Translations under genes and position numbers: made by a program
Assembly: GCF_910592395.1 (NCBI RefSeq)
Contig: NC_088320.1
Coordinates: forward strand, 3,720,001 to 3,784,000
Reading direction: 5' to 3'
Origin: Lineus longissimus
Taxonomy: Eukaryota; Nemertea; Pilidiophora; Heteronemertea; Lineidae
Length of the DNA: 64,000 nt
Part shown: piece by piece, positions 47,901-59,509 of the stretch
Layout of the letters: each line of letters opens with the position of its first letter
Position numbering within the stretch: the first letter of the stretch is position 1
Notes under the pieces: generated by a model
Databases searched by the model: none
What the model saw: only the letters and a program-made list of their open reading frames with translations
What the model was told of the DNA's origin: nothing

Positions 47901-49942
47901 CATTTACATTTCAGTCTTCGCAGTCCGAACGCAACAAACTCAGCAAGGAACTTGATATCCTGAAGTGTCAGCAGCACGACCTCGGCGGGAAGTACTCCTC
48001 TCTGGAACAACATCTCAATGACATCATGTTCACCCTTTCCACCAAGGGAGTGGATAAGATTGTCGACAGGAATGGTAACAACACCACCCTGGACACGACG
48101 CAGGGATCGCTCCTCGACATCGAGGGATGGCAGGTGGCTATGCCAAGGAAAACTGGTGAGCTTGCGTTGTTTTTCTTCAGTGGCGACGCTCGCCTTGTGA
48201 CCGTACTTTGAACTCAAATATGATTCGCTGTGTCTGGCCTGCCGCATATACTTCTCGGATCATAAGTGCGTTTCCATAACCAACATTTTCAACATTGCAT
48301 CCACTTTTCAGGCAAGCATTTGGCGACTATAGCGGCCAAGAATGAGGTGATCAGGGACCTGAGGTCAGCCATGGAGGGATTGGAGTCAAATCTTAACTCC
48401 CTTCAGTCAGACATAGATGCCCTGCGCAAGGACACGAAGGTGAGACCATGATTATTTACCTTGCATCTTCGTATATGACACTTTGCAAAATTACTTTGCG
48501 CGGTTTACTTCGTGACGTGATGATACGCTGACATTTTTCATTCACGCACCGCACATCCACATTGGCAGTGAAACCGTCGAAATATGCTCGAAATGCTTGC
48601 CAAGTGACTCCTCAGAACTCAGCACATAAGTATCTACGCGCAAAGATATTTGACGGTTTGTTTTTTTAAAGTGGGAAACTATAGTGCGATTGTCCTCGCA
48701 ACTACTAATTTCTTGCTGGCGAGAAGCTTTGGGAGCCTAGTCTTAAATTACTGAATTGAGTGTCTTCGCCTAACGCAGGCCTATTCTTCGTATTGTTTCT
48801 AGGACACCAAGTCAGAGCGCGACCACGTAAAAGAGCAACTGGATTTCCTCCAACGGGACCACCTCGAGGTGAAGAACCAAGAGGAGTCTCTCTCGATGAT
48901 GCTGGGAGCCGAGAGGAAGCAGAAGACAGAGCTTATCAGGCAACACAAAGCATCCGAAGAGGATTACAGGAAAAGGATCGACTGCCTCACGGCTGCCCTC
49001 GAGGCTGCCAAGATGGGGTCTAAATGTCGGAAGGACCAGTGCTGCGAGACCACTAGACCAGTGAGTGTGTCTGTGTCAAGCCAGTCGGAAAGCCAAAAGA
49101 GCCTCTCAAAAGCCGTGCAGACGAAGGATAAACAGAGCACCAACAAAGTGCGGGACTGTGAACCGAAGCCTGGACGAGCTGAGAAACAAGACTCGTTTCC
49201 GAGTCCTGATACCTTGGCCACGCCGAGTGCCCCGATCACCATTCAAGCTCCCCCGCTGATTTGGCATGAATTCCCCATGGACCTGACATCTTTTGTGCCT
49301 AAGGAACCTACCATGGTATGCCAACAACCCTCTATTGCCCCCGAATCTCCCAAGCTGCCCGAGTCACATGAGCCAGAGGAAAGACCTCTTCACCCACTGT
49401 GGCCCATGTGCTTCACCAAGGATGATGTAAAGCCTAAGGTCAAACCAGCAGAGAAAAAGGAACCACAGAGGTACAACAGCTTCAAACCTCTCTGGTTGGA
49501 ATCGTTATTCTTCCCTTCCAACACTACGAAAGTCGAGGGAGAGAAGTCGAAGAAATCTTCCGAACACGACAGCCCCGATTCAGCTCCCAAAACACCTGAC
49601 AAGAAAGATGAAAAGAAAACATCAAAGATGCTGCGATTCTCGCCTGCTCCCCTCCCTGCTGACGTCACACCAACGTCTGCTCAAGCCAAGCCGCAGAAGA
49701 CTCGCTACTCTGGGAAAACAAGAAAAGCGAAGAAAGCCGAGTTTGCAAGGATGCTTCGGGAAACCGAAATGCCGAAGCCGTACCAGACTGACTCATTCCG
49801 GAGTTGGGCGATGCCTTCGCGCGACGCCATGAACGACTTCGTCTGCCCGTATTGCGAGTATTTTTTTCCAAGTGGGACTTCTCAAATGACAATCGACCGG
49901 CATCTGCGCTTCCATTCAAAACTCAACTCAAACCTTGAGTAA
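44904..49942 (+). CDS. CALCOCO/TAX1BP1-type autophagy receptor (SKICH, coiled coil, zinc finger)
   Basis: Exons: 44904-45191, 45543-45720, 46051-46418, 46670-46954, 47388-47603, 47915-48155, 48312-48439, 48803-49942, joining in frame to about 947 aa. Residues 1-155 form a SKICH domain (RDWVGVFPCGWSSLSKYLTF, FQFLYISKQHVVGVS). Right after it, DNYDLLVN (159-166) occupies the position of the non-canonical LC3-interacting LVV motif of NDP52 and TAX1BP1. A second candidate, FTLV (188-191), lies in an acidic setting. Exons 4-8 encode heptad-rich coiled coil with CxxC pairs. The last residues form a C2H2 zinc finger (C916, C919, H935, H939) like the C-terminal ubiquitin-binding fingers of the family. 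Members link ubiquitinated cargo to LC3/GABARAP. I cannot decide between TAX1BP1, CALCOCO1 and CALCOCO2 orthology; a pre-duplication homologue is likely. The long proline-rich stretch before the finger is unusual. Confidence 0.85.
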
Positions 49943-52900
49943 ACAGAGCATGAAAACAAATCTCAAAACAGATAAGTCAAAAACACAAATATAAATTCGT
50001 CGTTTACCAAAAAAATAGAAAAAACACAAAATTCTCGTTTTCCGAAAAAAAAGTGAAAAATCAAAAATCTTACAATTGCCATTTAACTTGATTTCTCCCT
50101 TATCTCATATCTTTTGTTTGTTCCTTTCTGCACTTTCAATTCATACGTTATCGCCGAATCTTGTTTCATTTTTTCTTATTTGCCTGCTCTTTATCTTTTT
50201 TGTTTGTGTTTCTCTTTTTGGTTTCTGTCTATCTTTCTCTTCTTTGTTCCAGGTTTTGTTGAGATGCTCTGTTAATAAGGCTATTGCCTTAGACACTGAG
50301 CAATCATGCTCGGCAAATAACCAGTATTCAATCTATTTTAATCCTTGTTTCATCCTTGGTTCCCTTTTCCCGCCTTTCGTTCATTTATGTTTCGCTCTTT
50401 GCTTAATTTATAACTATTTAGTTCTTTACCGCCCTTAGTTCCCCACACTTTCAGATCGTTTGATGGTAAATATAGCTATCACAATCCACCGTGCAATATC
50501 TCTGTCGACAGCAGCAGCTGAAATAGCTTGCAATCATTTTCAGCTCTTTTCACACGGCATACACCATCACCGCCTCAGCCTGCGCCTGAGCCGCACCCCA
50601 GAAGCGCCTAACCCGGGCGCTTAACTAAGATTTCAATGTCTCAGCACAGGCATTTACTCAACTCCAACAATTTGTGCTTGGGTGAATCAACTGCCAGAAT
50701 CTAAACCCTGGACTTGACACACCATTACTTCCATCATCGTCTTTTATTATTTTACAGTGTTTAATGTTCGTTCTATCTAATATACGTACATGCATGTCTC
50801 TTCCTTTTTTTCTGTGTTTTTATGTTCGTTCTGGTAGTTTTTCAGTAGCATCCTACTCGACGTGAGTTGTTCTACACGTTACTTGTTGATAGTTGTAGCG
50901 CGTTACGGATGTGATCAACTGTCTTTCAATTAGTTAACTGTCATTCAGTTGGTTAATCTTGCTCCACTTCATGTGTTATCGATTTCTGCGGAAAACGCTT
51001 GTGCTACAAGAACACGTGAGTTTCTTTCTCAACCTAAGCCGACGACACGCCCATTCGTCCTCGCGCGGGCATTTTGGATATATCACGGTAGTGGGAAACC
51101 GTCTTCAAAATTGCCAACTTCGAGTAACCCATATGGTTATGGTACAGATAACAGATATTTTCTCACAGGGGCATTGCGCTTCTCAAAGTGTATCGAGTAT
51201 GTTGTTGGAAAATTGGAAGAATGTCCGTCAATTTCAAATGTTTTCAACGCGACGACGGCCCGTGGACGACGCGACAGGGTGTTCTCGGCACCGTAAAGGT
51301 TAACGTGTGAAGTTTTTTTTACATGATTTCGATAATTTCATTAATTTTTTTGTACATAATTCAGATTCATTCATGATTGTCAATAACTTGTTTTCATTTT
51401 TTAGTTAATCAACTGACGGCCTTTGCCATTTTTATACCGTTTTGTTACTAACCTTCCTTGTTCCGGGACAGACCCATTACGGCTATTTCGCCCTCTGTTC
51501 CGCTGGTGGCCAGTTGATCATGACGCTCCCAGTCAAGCTCGTCACCAAGAACGTTTCTATTGGTGCTATCATTTCTTTTATCAGTAATGAGTTGCAAGTT
51601 CAGGTCGCTTTCAAGACGCACACTGTTTTAAACAGCACTTCTAGGCGTATGAGGTAGCGAGACAACTAGATGGATCCGTACGTTCTTCCATCCTGTCACT
51701 TTGAAGACCTTCTCACGGTTCATCGCCCTGTAGCAAGTGTAGCGGTATTCCTCGTCGTCTTTGGGTACTTTGCCCAGCAAACTTTCACCACGACATGTTG
51801 GTCACTTTCCCAGCCGTGGTTACGAGAGGATTCAAATGAAATAAATTGTTCTATGTCTTTACTCCCGTGTTCTATGTAACATTTGAATCCTGTAGTTTTT
51901 GGTGAATTGCGTGTGTGGAATTCACACAGTAACATTCGAGATGAATCAATGTGTCAATTTCATGCATGCAGTTGACCTGGGGTTAGGGAATGTGACCAAA
52001 CAGTCGCTTCAAGCTACCATTTGCGTCGAGTAATTTTCACTTGGTACTTTACTTGAAAGTTAGCAGAGACTACGGACGAGTAAATGATTCACGGCAGTTG
52101 ATTCCCCATGCGGACCTCAGTTAGAATCCAAACGCTTGGACTCTTGAAACATAAGGTATATTGTCCAAAATCCATTTGATTACAGTGGTCTTTTGTGCAT
52201 CGACAAAGTCACATCCATCTCTGGCTCGAACGTACATGTATAAGATCTTATAATACCATGGCAGTAGGAGTGCGGCAACATTGAGGCTGAAATCATTGCA
52301 CCTGTTCATGGTTCACTTCACAGACAATATACTTCGCTAAAGAATAGGTAAAAACATGAAAAACGCAAGTGTAAACGTACTCGAATCAAACACTAAAATT
52401 CGAGTTGATCACGTCCAGTTTGTCTTCGTTCAGATGTCGCGTCGTTCTGCCGTTTCACAACCTAGGTTACAGTTAACTTTATTATTTCGGACATGTCGGA
52501 ACAAAAAAAAGGTAACATTTTTTGATTATTGTATTGAACTCGTTTTGTTATATTTAACCAGTTATCACGGATGTATTTTGTTATAAACTGCATTCATGTC
52601 ATAAAGCCACTCACTGGATCACATGTTTTTGGTTGTACGTTGAATGAAGCCATGTCTCATCACAACTGAACAATGTTTCAATCTGTTATAATAAAGTATA
52701 TTTTTATAAAAACCCTCTTCTATCATCTTCTTCCAGGAGCAAGACATACACAGGAAGAGAAGTGAGCCTGAATTGGACTGTCTCGCATGCAAGGCTGTTT
52801 ATATTTCTATGTCCAGTGCTTTGAATAGAGCCTTGCTGGTAACCCCAAGATGATCCTGTTGTTGTCAAAACATGTTAACAAATGATCCTCTTCAATGGGT

Positions 52901-53130
52901 CAGAGGCAGAGAGATTCTGTGGTGTTTGATCACAAGCAGTCTTTTTTATTCATCCAGTCTTCAGAAGACAAAGTCACAACCAGTAGACTGGGATACGATC
53001 ACTGTCACTGGTTGCATGGGATGGATTACCTGTCAGTCACCTTGCACCAAAAGATCCATTTTGAAACACTTTCTTCATAATGAAAACAACAAGAAGTTCA
53101 ATTAGCCAAGATGTTAAGAGGATTATTACA
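49943..53130. other. Downstream region without a recognised gene
   Basis: The first part is very AT-rich and is probably the 3' UTR of the CALCOCO-type gene. Several short open frames occur at 50949-51660, including one after an AG acceptor near 51470, but none resembles a protein I know. A splice-acceptor-like site near 52738 is followed by a frame of about 40 codons (beginning EQDIHRKRSEPELDCLAC, stop near 52852), which could be a terminal exon of an unidentified transcript. Confidence in any gene here is low. Confidence 0.35.
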
Positions 53131-55405
53131 TAACCTTTATTTCATTATTTTACCCAAACCATAACCCCTCCCAATCAATCTCAACAAAATACAAAACAAA
53201 GGAAATACATCTTTCAAATAGAAAGCCATAAAATGTGAGGCAGACTCCAGATTTGTCACGGAATGTCACATGCGACATTGAACATTGAATTCCATGTCAA
53301 CCCAGCCTCATGCAGCACAAAGAAGTCCCCTCGATGTCTTTCCTTATGGCTCCCGACTGATGCTAGCCTACTCATTCATGCATGCACACTCATCACAGCC
53401 GACATGTTGTAAATTGCCAAAAAAATATACAAGCATTGGACAACTACCTGACATGGCAAGAACCAGACTTGACCAAGTGACATTCAAATTTTTGGAAAAA
53501 TGGGCTGGTCCTCGGTCCTCAACTTCTGATTTTCATGCATGAAAAGACCAGGGTCGATTAGTTCATCAAATTTCATCTGCTCATGAGTCTCAACCAGCTC
53601 AAGATCAAGTGTTGGGTTATGAATATTCTTGATATATCGCTGGCTCAGGGTTAACTAGTTGTATCAGTCATTTTGGTAATTACTAGTATGATTTAAAGTT
53701 GTAATTAAATATCATTGAACATGCATTAATTTAAGATAATAAAATCAATTTTGACAAAAATGCAGATACAACTAGTTAACCCTGAGCCCACGATATGTTA
53801 GAACAACTGTCACCAAATTCCTTGAGAACGATTGTTGTCATAAGACTTGAGACTACTGCCTTTGGAATTACCTATTGAATTTTATAGTAATGCGGATTAT
53901 TTGAGCGACCCTTCTTCCCCAGAACACAACATTGATGGATCTTCCATTACATTTGTAGTTTATCATCTGTTCATACAGCACAAAGGTTAGATATTGCATA
54001 TCACATGTTACACAGTGGGTCACGTAATGCTGGTGTGTCCTTTGTAAGCCTTTTGGAATGTGACCCCCAGTAGCCAAGTTCTGTCAAGTCCATTCCGGTA
54101 ATTTTAAGTCGGTAGATAGCATTAAGATTGTTTACCTATGAGATGCCAGCGAGATAAATCAAAACTGACTAAATCTAATGGAAGCTTTGATCCCCAAGAG
54201 CCAAGTGGTGCGTGATTAATGGTTCATGTTTACAGCTCGACTCTTGGGGGTAGGGTGTATGCATTGAAAGGGTTATGTTTCGGAATGATCCTACGACTTG
54301 CCCACAAGATTAGGCCCATAACAGAGGTTGCACACTGTCCCGACTTCCATTCCCACTCTCCGAGGTGATTCCCTTTTGTGCATCACGTCATCAGTTGTCA
54401 AGGAGTTTTCCCATCCTCCTTGTTGAACTCGAGATGTGAAAACAACAGCCTTCAAGTCACAGGCCATTTTTCACTCCTCAGTGCCTGATGCGTCCCTTTT
54501 CACTCACCTGGTGTTGAGACATGCTCACTTAGTCAGATGACAATACATGTACATTTACGTAGACAAAAGTATCACACCATTTAAACTCGGTAGTCATAGG
54601 ATGAGCAGAACCTGCTTTTTTTTGTCCGAACTCCCATTCCAATTGCGAGTCTAACCAGAGTGGTAGTCGGGACGGTGCCCAACTTCTCCATTGCTGACAG
54701 CAAACAACCAGGGTTCAACCATGCACAAACCAAGTGCCTCCTCATTTCAAAAATGGCCCACTGTAATTAGAAGGACACATTTATTCATTCACCTTGTCCA
54801 GGCAAACAACACAGACACTTTGCAGTTTGACTAAATCTCCATTCCTAATTGTTTATTGTCAGCTAATTTTCTACTATAATATCACTAGAAAGGGTCATCT
54901 CCTAAAAATGTCCGCACCAGACCCATTTATACACAACCCTCAAGAGTTTCTCGCAAACAACACAGCATGGCAGCAAAATGCATATGAAAGAGTTTGCGAA
55001 TGATTTCCCCCACTTCACCTTGTCAGTTATTGTCCTGAAGTAAGTCGAATTTATTTTCTATCTCAAGTTCAAGTCCATGTTTAGAACTATCCTCTAATTG
55101 ACGATTACCACCTCGAACGGTTTCGAATCTGCTTTTTGGATTTTCGCGTTCACTGAAAGATGGATTTCAAAAGATGATGAATACACATGTAGAATGGAAG
55201 AGAACTTTTAACTGATGGAATTTTAATCTGTGGTTTTTAATGAAAATGCAGGAAATGTGAATGTGCATCAAGTTGGACTTTGATGGATTTGAAATGTGAC
55301 CAAAACGTGTTTCATAGCAGGGCTATTAAGATAAGAACGAGCGACAATCAGATGGATTTGGTTGGTTCAAATGCAAGAATGACTGAACCCTCTTGAAAGT
55401 TTCAC
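53131..55405 (-). other. Probable 3' UTR or downstream region of CDV3
   Basis: A minus-strand AATAAA (TTTATT at 53136-53141) could end CDV3 transcripts, which would make the UTR about 2.3 kb. I looked for the conserved last exon of long vertebrate CDV3 isoforms and did not find it. The interval contains a 24-bp perfect inverted repeat element at about 53632-53798. Confidence 0.35.
53632..53798. mobile_element. Hairpin element with 24-bp perfect inverted repeats
   Basis: GGCTCAGGGTTAACTAGTTG continuing to TATC (left arm, about 53642-53665) recurs exactly as its reverse complement at about 53764-53787. Similarity continues outward (ATATCG in both flanks) and loosely inward. The centre of about 100 bp is AT-rich. 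The structure suits a small palindromic MITE, though no target duplication was resolved. Confidence 0.55.
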
Positions 55406-57227
55406 TCACAATTCTTTGTCTCTGTGCCTGTCCACCACATCACTCGTACCACCTAGCGTTGGAAAGTGCATCTCACTCTGAATATCGGGTGCCGCCCGTG
55501 GTTTCCCTCGTCTTACAGGAGCGACAGGGGAATTTGCCTCTTCCATCATTGCCTTCCTCAAGCCTGGCGGGATGTATTTTGTGGGAGCTTTTGCAGGTTC
55601 GTCTTTTTTCTCTGCTGTTTCTTCAGACGGTTGGTCACCAGCTTCTATAGACAATGGGGCTATAAAAAATATTTAGAGCTAAACTGAAAGTACACAGAGA
55701 ATATGCCTCTTTCCAGATAAGTCATGAGTGGCCCTAGTGTAGTACAATCTGCTGTGGCAACCAAATTATTGACTAATGGGGTCAACCATGATGTTGCAGA
55801 CAGCTGTGAGTCAGAATATCGCTGCAGCATCTGGTTTATTCTGTCGTCATGGCCGATTTGGTGTCCAAAACATTGACCACCAACTCTGCCACATTGCTTC
55901 TTCTTGCAAGATATTTTAAGAGGTGGTTAAAAATGGAGATGACTGGACACTGGTATATGTACTGTCTAGGTCAACTTGGTACAGGTAGTTTGTTTCAGCA
56001 ATAGGAGAATATCAAGTGAAGTATTTTTCATTGCCCAGGATCAATTCATAGGTGGAACGTCACTAGAACGTTGGGTCATGGTCATACCTGATTCTGTCGG
56101 AGTCTGAGATTGTACAACGCCCGCCCATGGACCTTGGTGAGTGCTTTTGATGCCAGCAGTTTCACCATCCTCATCTTCAGCTTGTTCCTGGTTTTCCCTG
56201 TCTTGTTCCGATTCATCTCTGCAAAGAAAACTCAGGATTACTTCATTTATTAGATCCATACTAATATATCATCCAGGTTTATGCAATTGTACGAGATACT
56301 AGTATGACTTCATTCGGCTCATACCATTTGTCTTCTTAGACATGTTAATGACACCAAAAGACTTTACTTACACTATTTGTAAAGTTTTTATTTTAAGACC
56401 GCTGTAGTTCACTTCTTCATTGTCAACTTCTATCCACTCTTCCTCTTCCTGCAGGATAAAGAAGGCTGTGATGTGAGGAAGAATTGACAAGACAATGCAA
56501 ACAGATGAGGCAATCATTGTCGGGGAGATTGTCGGTCTATCTTAACTGATCGTCATCTCCCAACATCACACGAGGCAGTCACAAAACAACCCAACTTTAG
56601 CTTGTACAGGCACTATGAATCAACGGTACACTGTATTTTGGTTGCTGCTCAGTGCTCGGAATTTGTAGCCTTCAACGGCTTCCTCGGACTCAACTGGTGG
56701 ATTGGCACAAGGTCAAGGATATCTTCTCCGTCTTTATAATCAATCATTGCTGCCGGCAGTACGAACGCATACAGACTACGACGATGTAGGGTAGAGCGTC
56801 CGACCCTGGCAGTGTTTCTGCCAGAAATAAATTCAAGGGGGGGCAAAACCATAATTTTGCAGAAAATCCTGGTCAAAACAACAAATTTTGCCTGTTTTTG
56901 GACAATTTAGGGGGGGCAACTGCCCCCCTTGCCCCCCCCCTCTGGGGGAAACCCTGCCTGGCCCTAGGAAATCTGGTTTTGGGGGCCATCTCTCATCTAT
57001 CTACTCTGAAAAGGCCTATATAAAGAACACACCTCTTTCTTAGTACCATCAGCGACATTACTCTCATCTGATTTCTCCTTGGGTTTCTTCTTCTTTTTTG
57101 GCTTTTCAGATTTCAGAGGTTGTTTTCCATCCTCCAATAAATCTGCCGCTACGAACTTATTTTTCTTGCTTTTGCCCTTTTTATCTTTCTTGGCGAAGAA
57201 ATCGTCCAAACCATCATCATCAGCCAT
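55406..57227 (-). CDS. CDV3: CDV3 homologue
   Basis: Exons in transcript order: 57033-57227, 56372-56448, 56088-56218, 55406-55659, giving 218 aa. The start MADDDGLDDFFAKKDKKGKS matches the LDNFFAKRDKK opening of human CDV3. The conserved core EEEWIEVDNEEVNYSGLKIK, the GPWAGV motif, YIPPGLR and the D-I-Q-S-E-M-H-F-P-T-L block follow in the human order. CDV3 is a lysine-rich, largely disordered cytosolic protein whose biochemical role is not settled. The protein ends HRDKEL where human CDV3 has RKDKEM and may continue. Here the stop codon lies inside a GTGAGT donor consensus, so a longer spliced isoform is conceivable but its exon was not found. A 146-bp transposon remnant lies in intron 1. 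Confidence 0.88.
56810..56956. mobile_element. Short TIR element with G/C hairpin in CDV3 intron 1
   Basis: The ends resemble each other in inverted orientation (GGCAGTGTTTCTGCCAGA against GGCAGGGTTTCCCCCAGA, about 15 of 18). CCTGGC flanks both ends. The interior contains AGGGGGGCAACTGCCCCCCT, a near-perfect hairpin at 56909-56928. It looks like a small non-autonomous DNA transposon, possibly hAT-like; the superfamily is a guess. Confidence 0.4.
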
Positions 57228-57598
57228 GATTTCAGAGCACTTTTATCGTATTTTAGGGTAGAATTTGGGTGAATTTCGCAATAAAACTATTCAATATGGA
57301 AATGCACGTTGTTCCGAGTACACTGATGCCCTGTACTTTTGGTATGCAGATAGTGTAATAAATGTGTTCAGAGAACAAGCCACACTTACGGACTGTCAAT
57401 AGGAAGGTTTCGCATGCTTACATTTAACGTTACGACATAGAACGGGATGAGTTTGAGAGTTTGAGTTCATTTTCTTGGATAGAGAGTTAATTTTGACAAA
57501 ATCTTAATAGCACGACGTTACAAGTCTTCACCAGCCATTGCTGTGATACTTTCCATCATTTTGCGCCGTTGAAAATTCCACATCATGCTCAAGTAAAC
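57228..57598. promoter_or_regulatory. Probable CDV3 upstream region
   Basis: This sequence directly precedes the CDV3 start codon on the minus strand. CDV3 and PDSS1 are divergently oriented, so an undetected PDSS1 first exon could also lie here, but no mitochondrial presequence-like exon could be defended. No known promoter element was recognised. Confidence 0.3.
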
Positions 57599-58265
57599 GT
57601 AAACGCTGGTTCTTCAAAACGCCACAGTGGCAAAACCGTTAGAAGCTGGGGCGCCACCGGCCGGTCTCGATATATTGCTTGCACAGGAGATGGTATATCG
57701 CAATTATTCTCTTTAATAATAATAACATGAACAAACCCGAACACATCACGCACAGCTAGTTCTTCAAAACCCACAATGGCAAATTAACCATTAGAAACTG
57801 GGGACCGGCCGGTCTCGATATACAGCATATCGATATGAACAAACCCGTACACATCACGCGCAGCTAGTTCTTCAAAACGCCACAATAGCAAAACCATTAG
57901 AAACTGGGGCGCCACCGGCCGGGTCTCGATATATACCACGATATGAACAAACCCGTACACATCACGCACAGCTAGTTCTTCAAAACGCCACAATGGCAAA
58001 ACCATTAGAAACTGGGGCGCCACCGGCCGGTCTCGATATACACCACGATATGAACAAACCCGTACACATCACGCGCAGCTAGTTCTTCAAAACGCCACAA
58101 TGGCAAAACAATTAGAAACTGGGGCGCCACCGGCCGGTCTCGATATAAAACCACGCTATGAACAAACCCGTACACATCACGCGCAGCTAGTTCTTCAAAA
58201 CGCCACAATGGCAAAACCATTAGAAACTGGGGCGCCACCGGCCGGTCTCGATATAGATATCGGTG
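57599..58265. repeat. 108-bp tandem satellite, array 1
   Basis: About six head-to-tail units. The landmark AAACCCGTAC (or close variant) sits at 57733, 57841, 57949, 58056 and 58164, giving a period of 107-108 bp. Each unit includes GCTAGTTCTTCAAAACGCCA, GGCAAAACCATTAGAAACTG and GGCGCCACCGGCCGGTCTCG. Because 108 is divisible by three, long minus-strand frames made of a 36-residue repeat stay open, but nothing else suggests coding. Confidence 0.9.
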
Positions 58266-58267
58266 TC

Positions 58268-58405
58268 GATAAAGGTATCGGTTTTGCCATTGTGGCGTTT
58301 TGAAGAACTAGCTGTGCGTGATGTGTACGGGTTAGTTCATATCGATATGCTGCATATCGAGACCGGCCGGTGGCGCCCCACCCCAAGTTTCTAATGGTTT
58401 TGCCA
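58268..58405. repeat. Inverted satellite unit
   Basis: This is one satellite unit in reverse orientation relative to array 1, reading GGTTTTGCCATTGTGGCGTT and later GAGACCGGCCGGTGGCGCC. It joins array 1 tail to tail across ATATCG-rich sequence, creating a large palindrome. Confidence 0.85.
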
Positions 58406-58559
58406 TAATATGCGATCAAAAAGTGACAGAAATGCTCGTGATGTCAGTGTGTATTTGACAGAGTGTACTGTAACATGCCGAATGTTGTCAAGCTTGAGGT
58501 ATGAGATTTTGCCTTATTCTTACTCATTTAGGCCGAATGATATTCAAAAACACTGTCCA

Positions 58560-58870
58560 CTATGGCCGGCGCGAGTGGACAAAATTCAGAATTATGCCGG
58601 ATCTCGTGAAATATGCCGCAGCAGAATTCAGAATTATGCCACGGCATAAATAGGAATTGTGTTGTGGCATAATTAGACCAATCAGAAAGTGCCAATCATT
58701 TCATTTATGGTGCGGCATAAATCGCACTTCCGTCCACAAGTCCTATTTATGCCGCGGCACAATTCACGAGATCCGAAGTTTTGATTGGTCGATTTATTGT
58801 GCACCACAATTCCGATTTATGCTGTGGCCGTGGCATAATCCTGAATTCTGTCCACTCGCGCCAGCCATAG
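58560..58870. mobile_element. Palindromic MITE, 311 bp, with 39-bp TIRs
   Basis: The left end CTATGGCCGGCGCGAGTGGA and the inverted right end CTATGGCTGGCGCGAGTGGA match over about 39 bp with a few differences. The interior is made of further ATGCCGCGGCATA-type palindromes. TCCA precedes the left end (58556-58559) and follows the right end (58871-58874), consistent with a 4-bp target-site duplication. A related uninterrupted sequence at 59955-59990 shows the empty site. There is no coding capacity. Confidence 0.85.
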
Positions 58871-58959
58871 TCCACCGTATATAAAAATATATTACATTCC
58901 GATAAATAAGTTTGGATGGTCAAGTTTGTTGTTTGTAGAATTCCGCTAGGGTGCTGGGG

Positions 58960-59501
58960 TTATGACTTTTGAACACCCACTTTCTTAGTTTTCCCGGTAG
59001 AGGCGCCACTGTCAGCTTGAAACACGATAAAAAATTACCATTATATCAAACGGTCAGTATTTGTAAATTTCGTACTGGATCTATAAAATTCCCAGAAACA
59101 GTAACCAGAATGTATAGAAATGAAACTGCAGAAAATATTTGTGGTCTTTGTGACCAGGTTTGTGTAAGAGACGAACTTCATTATTTTATTACGTGTCCGT
59201 ATTTCCGTCACATGCGAGTAAGGTTGTTTCCAAACTTAAAAGAATTACCTCAGGTTTTTTATCATGAATTTTTCCATCGCATTATGACTAAATGTTCCCG
59301 GGTAAACTTAGACAATATTCATAGTTTTTGTAAAGAATTCATCAGCTTGGTCCACCATATGTAAATGTTAAATCATGTAACCTCTTATACCCGAAAGGGT
59401 TTTTTGGAGAGAAATAAATTATGTTATGTTATGTTATGTTATGTTACGACCAGTCAAACAGGCGTTGAAGTATGCACCGAGCATTATCCGTGAGTTATAT
59501 G
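58960..59501 (+). repeat. Dispersed repeat family, copy C, split by a LINE
   Basis: The left part (58960-59035) begins TTATGACTTTTGAACACCCA and the right part (59447-59501) ends TGAGTTATATGAA. Together they match copies A and B. The intervening 0.4 kb is a LINE 3' end. Confidence 0.7.
59036..59447 (+). mobile_element. LINE 3' fragment with TTATG tail
   Basis: The plus-strand frame ending at 59364 encodes a C-terminal reverse-transcriptase tail with a cysteine/histidine cluster (CGLCDQVCVRDELHYFITC), common in non-LTR retrotransposons. A UTR of about 50 bp is followed by a TTATG pentamer repeat at 59418-59445. Only the last 100 or so codons remain, so this is a 5'-truncated, inactive insertion. 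Confidence 0.75.
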
Positions 59502-59509
59502 AATAATAA

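Noticed and set aside
52739-52852. Exon-like frame with EQDIHRKRSEPELDCLAC
   Set aside because: A good acceptor precedes it, but no partner exon or recognisable family was found; too weak for a gene call.
57784-58238. Minus-strand open frames made of a 36-residue repeat
   Set aside because: They are a by-product of a 108-bp satellite whose period is divisible by three; no start context, splice sites or known domain support a protein.
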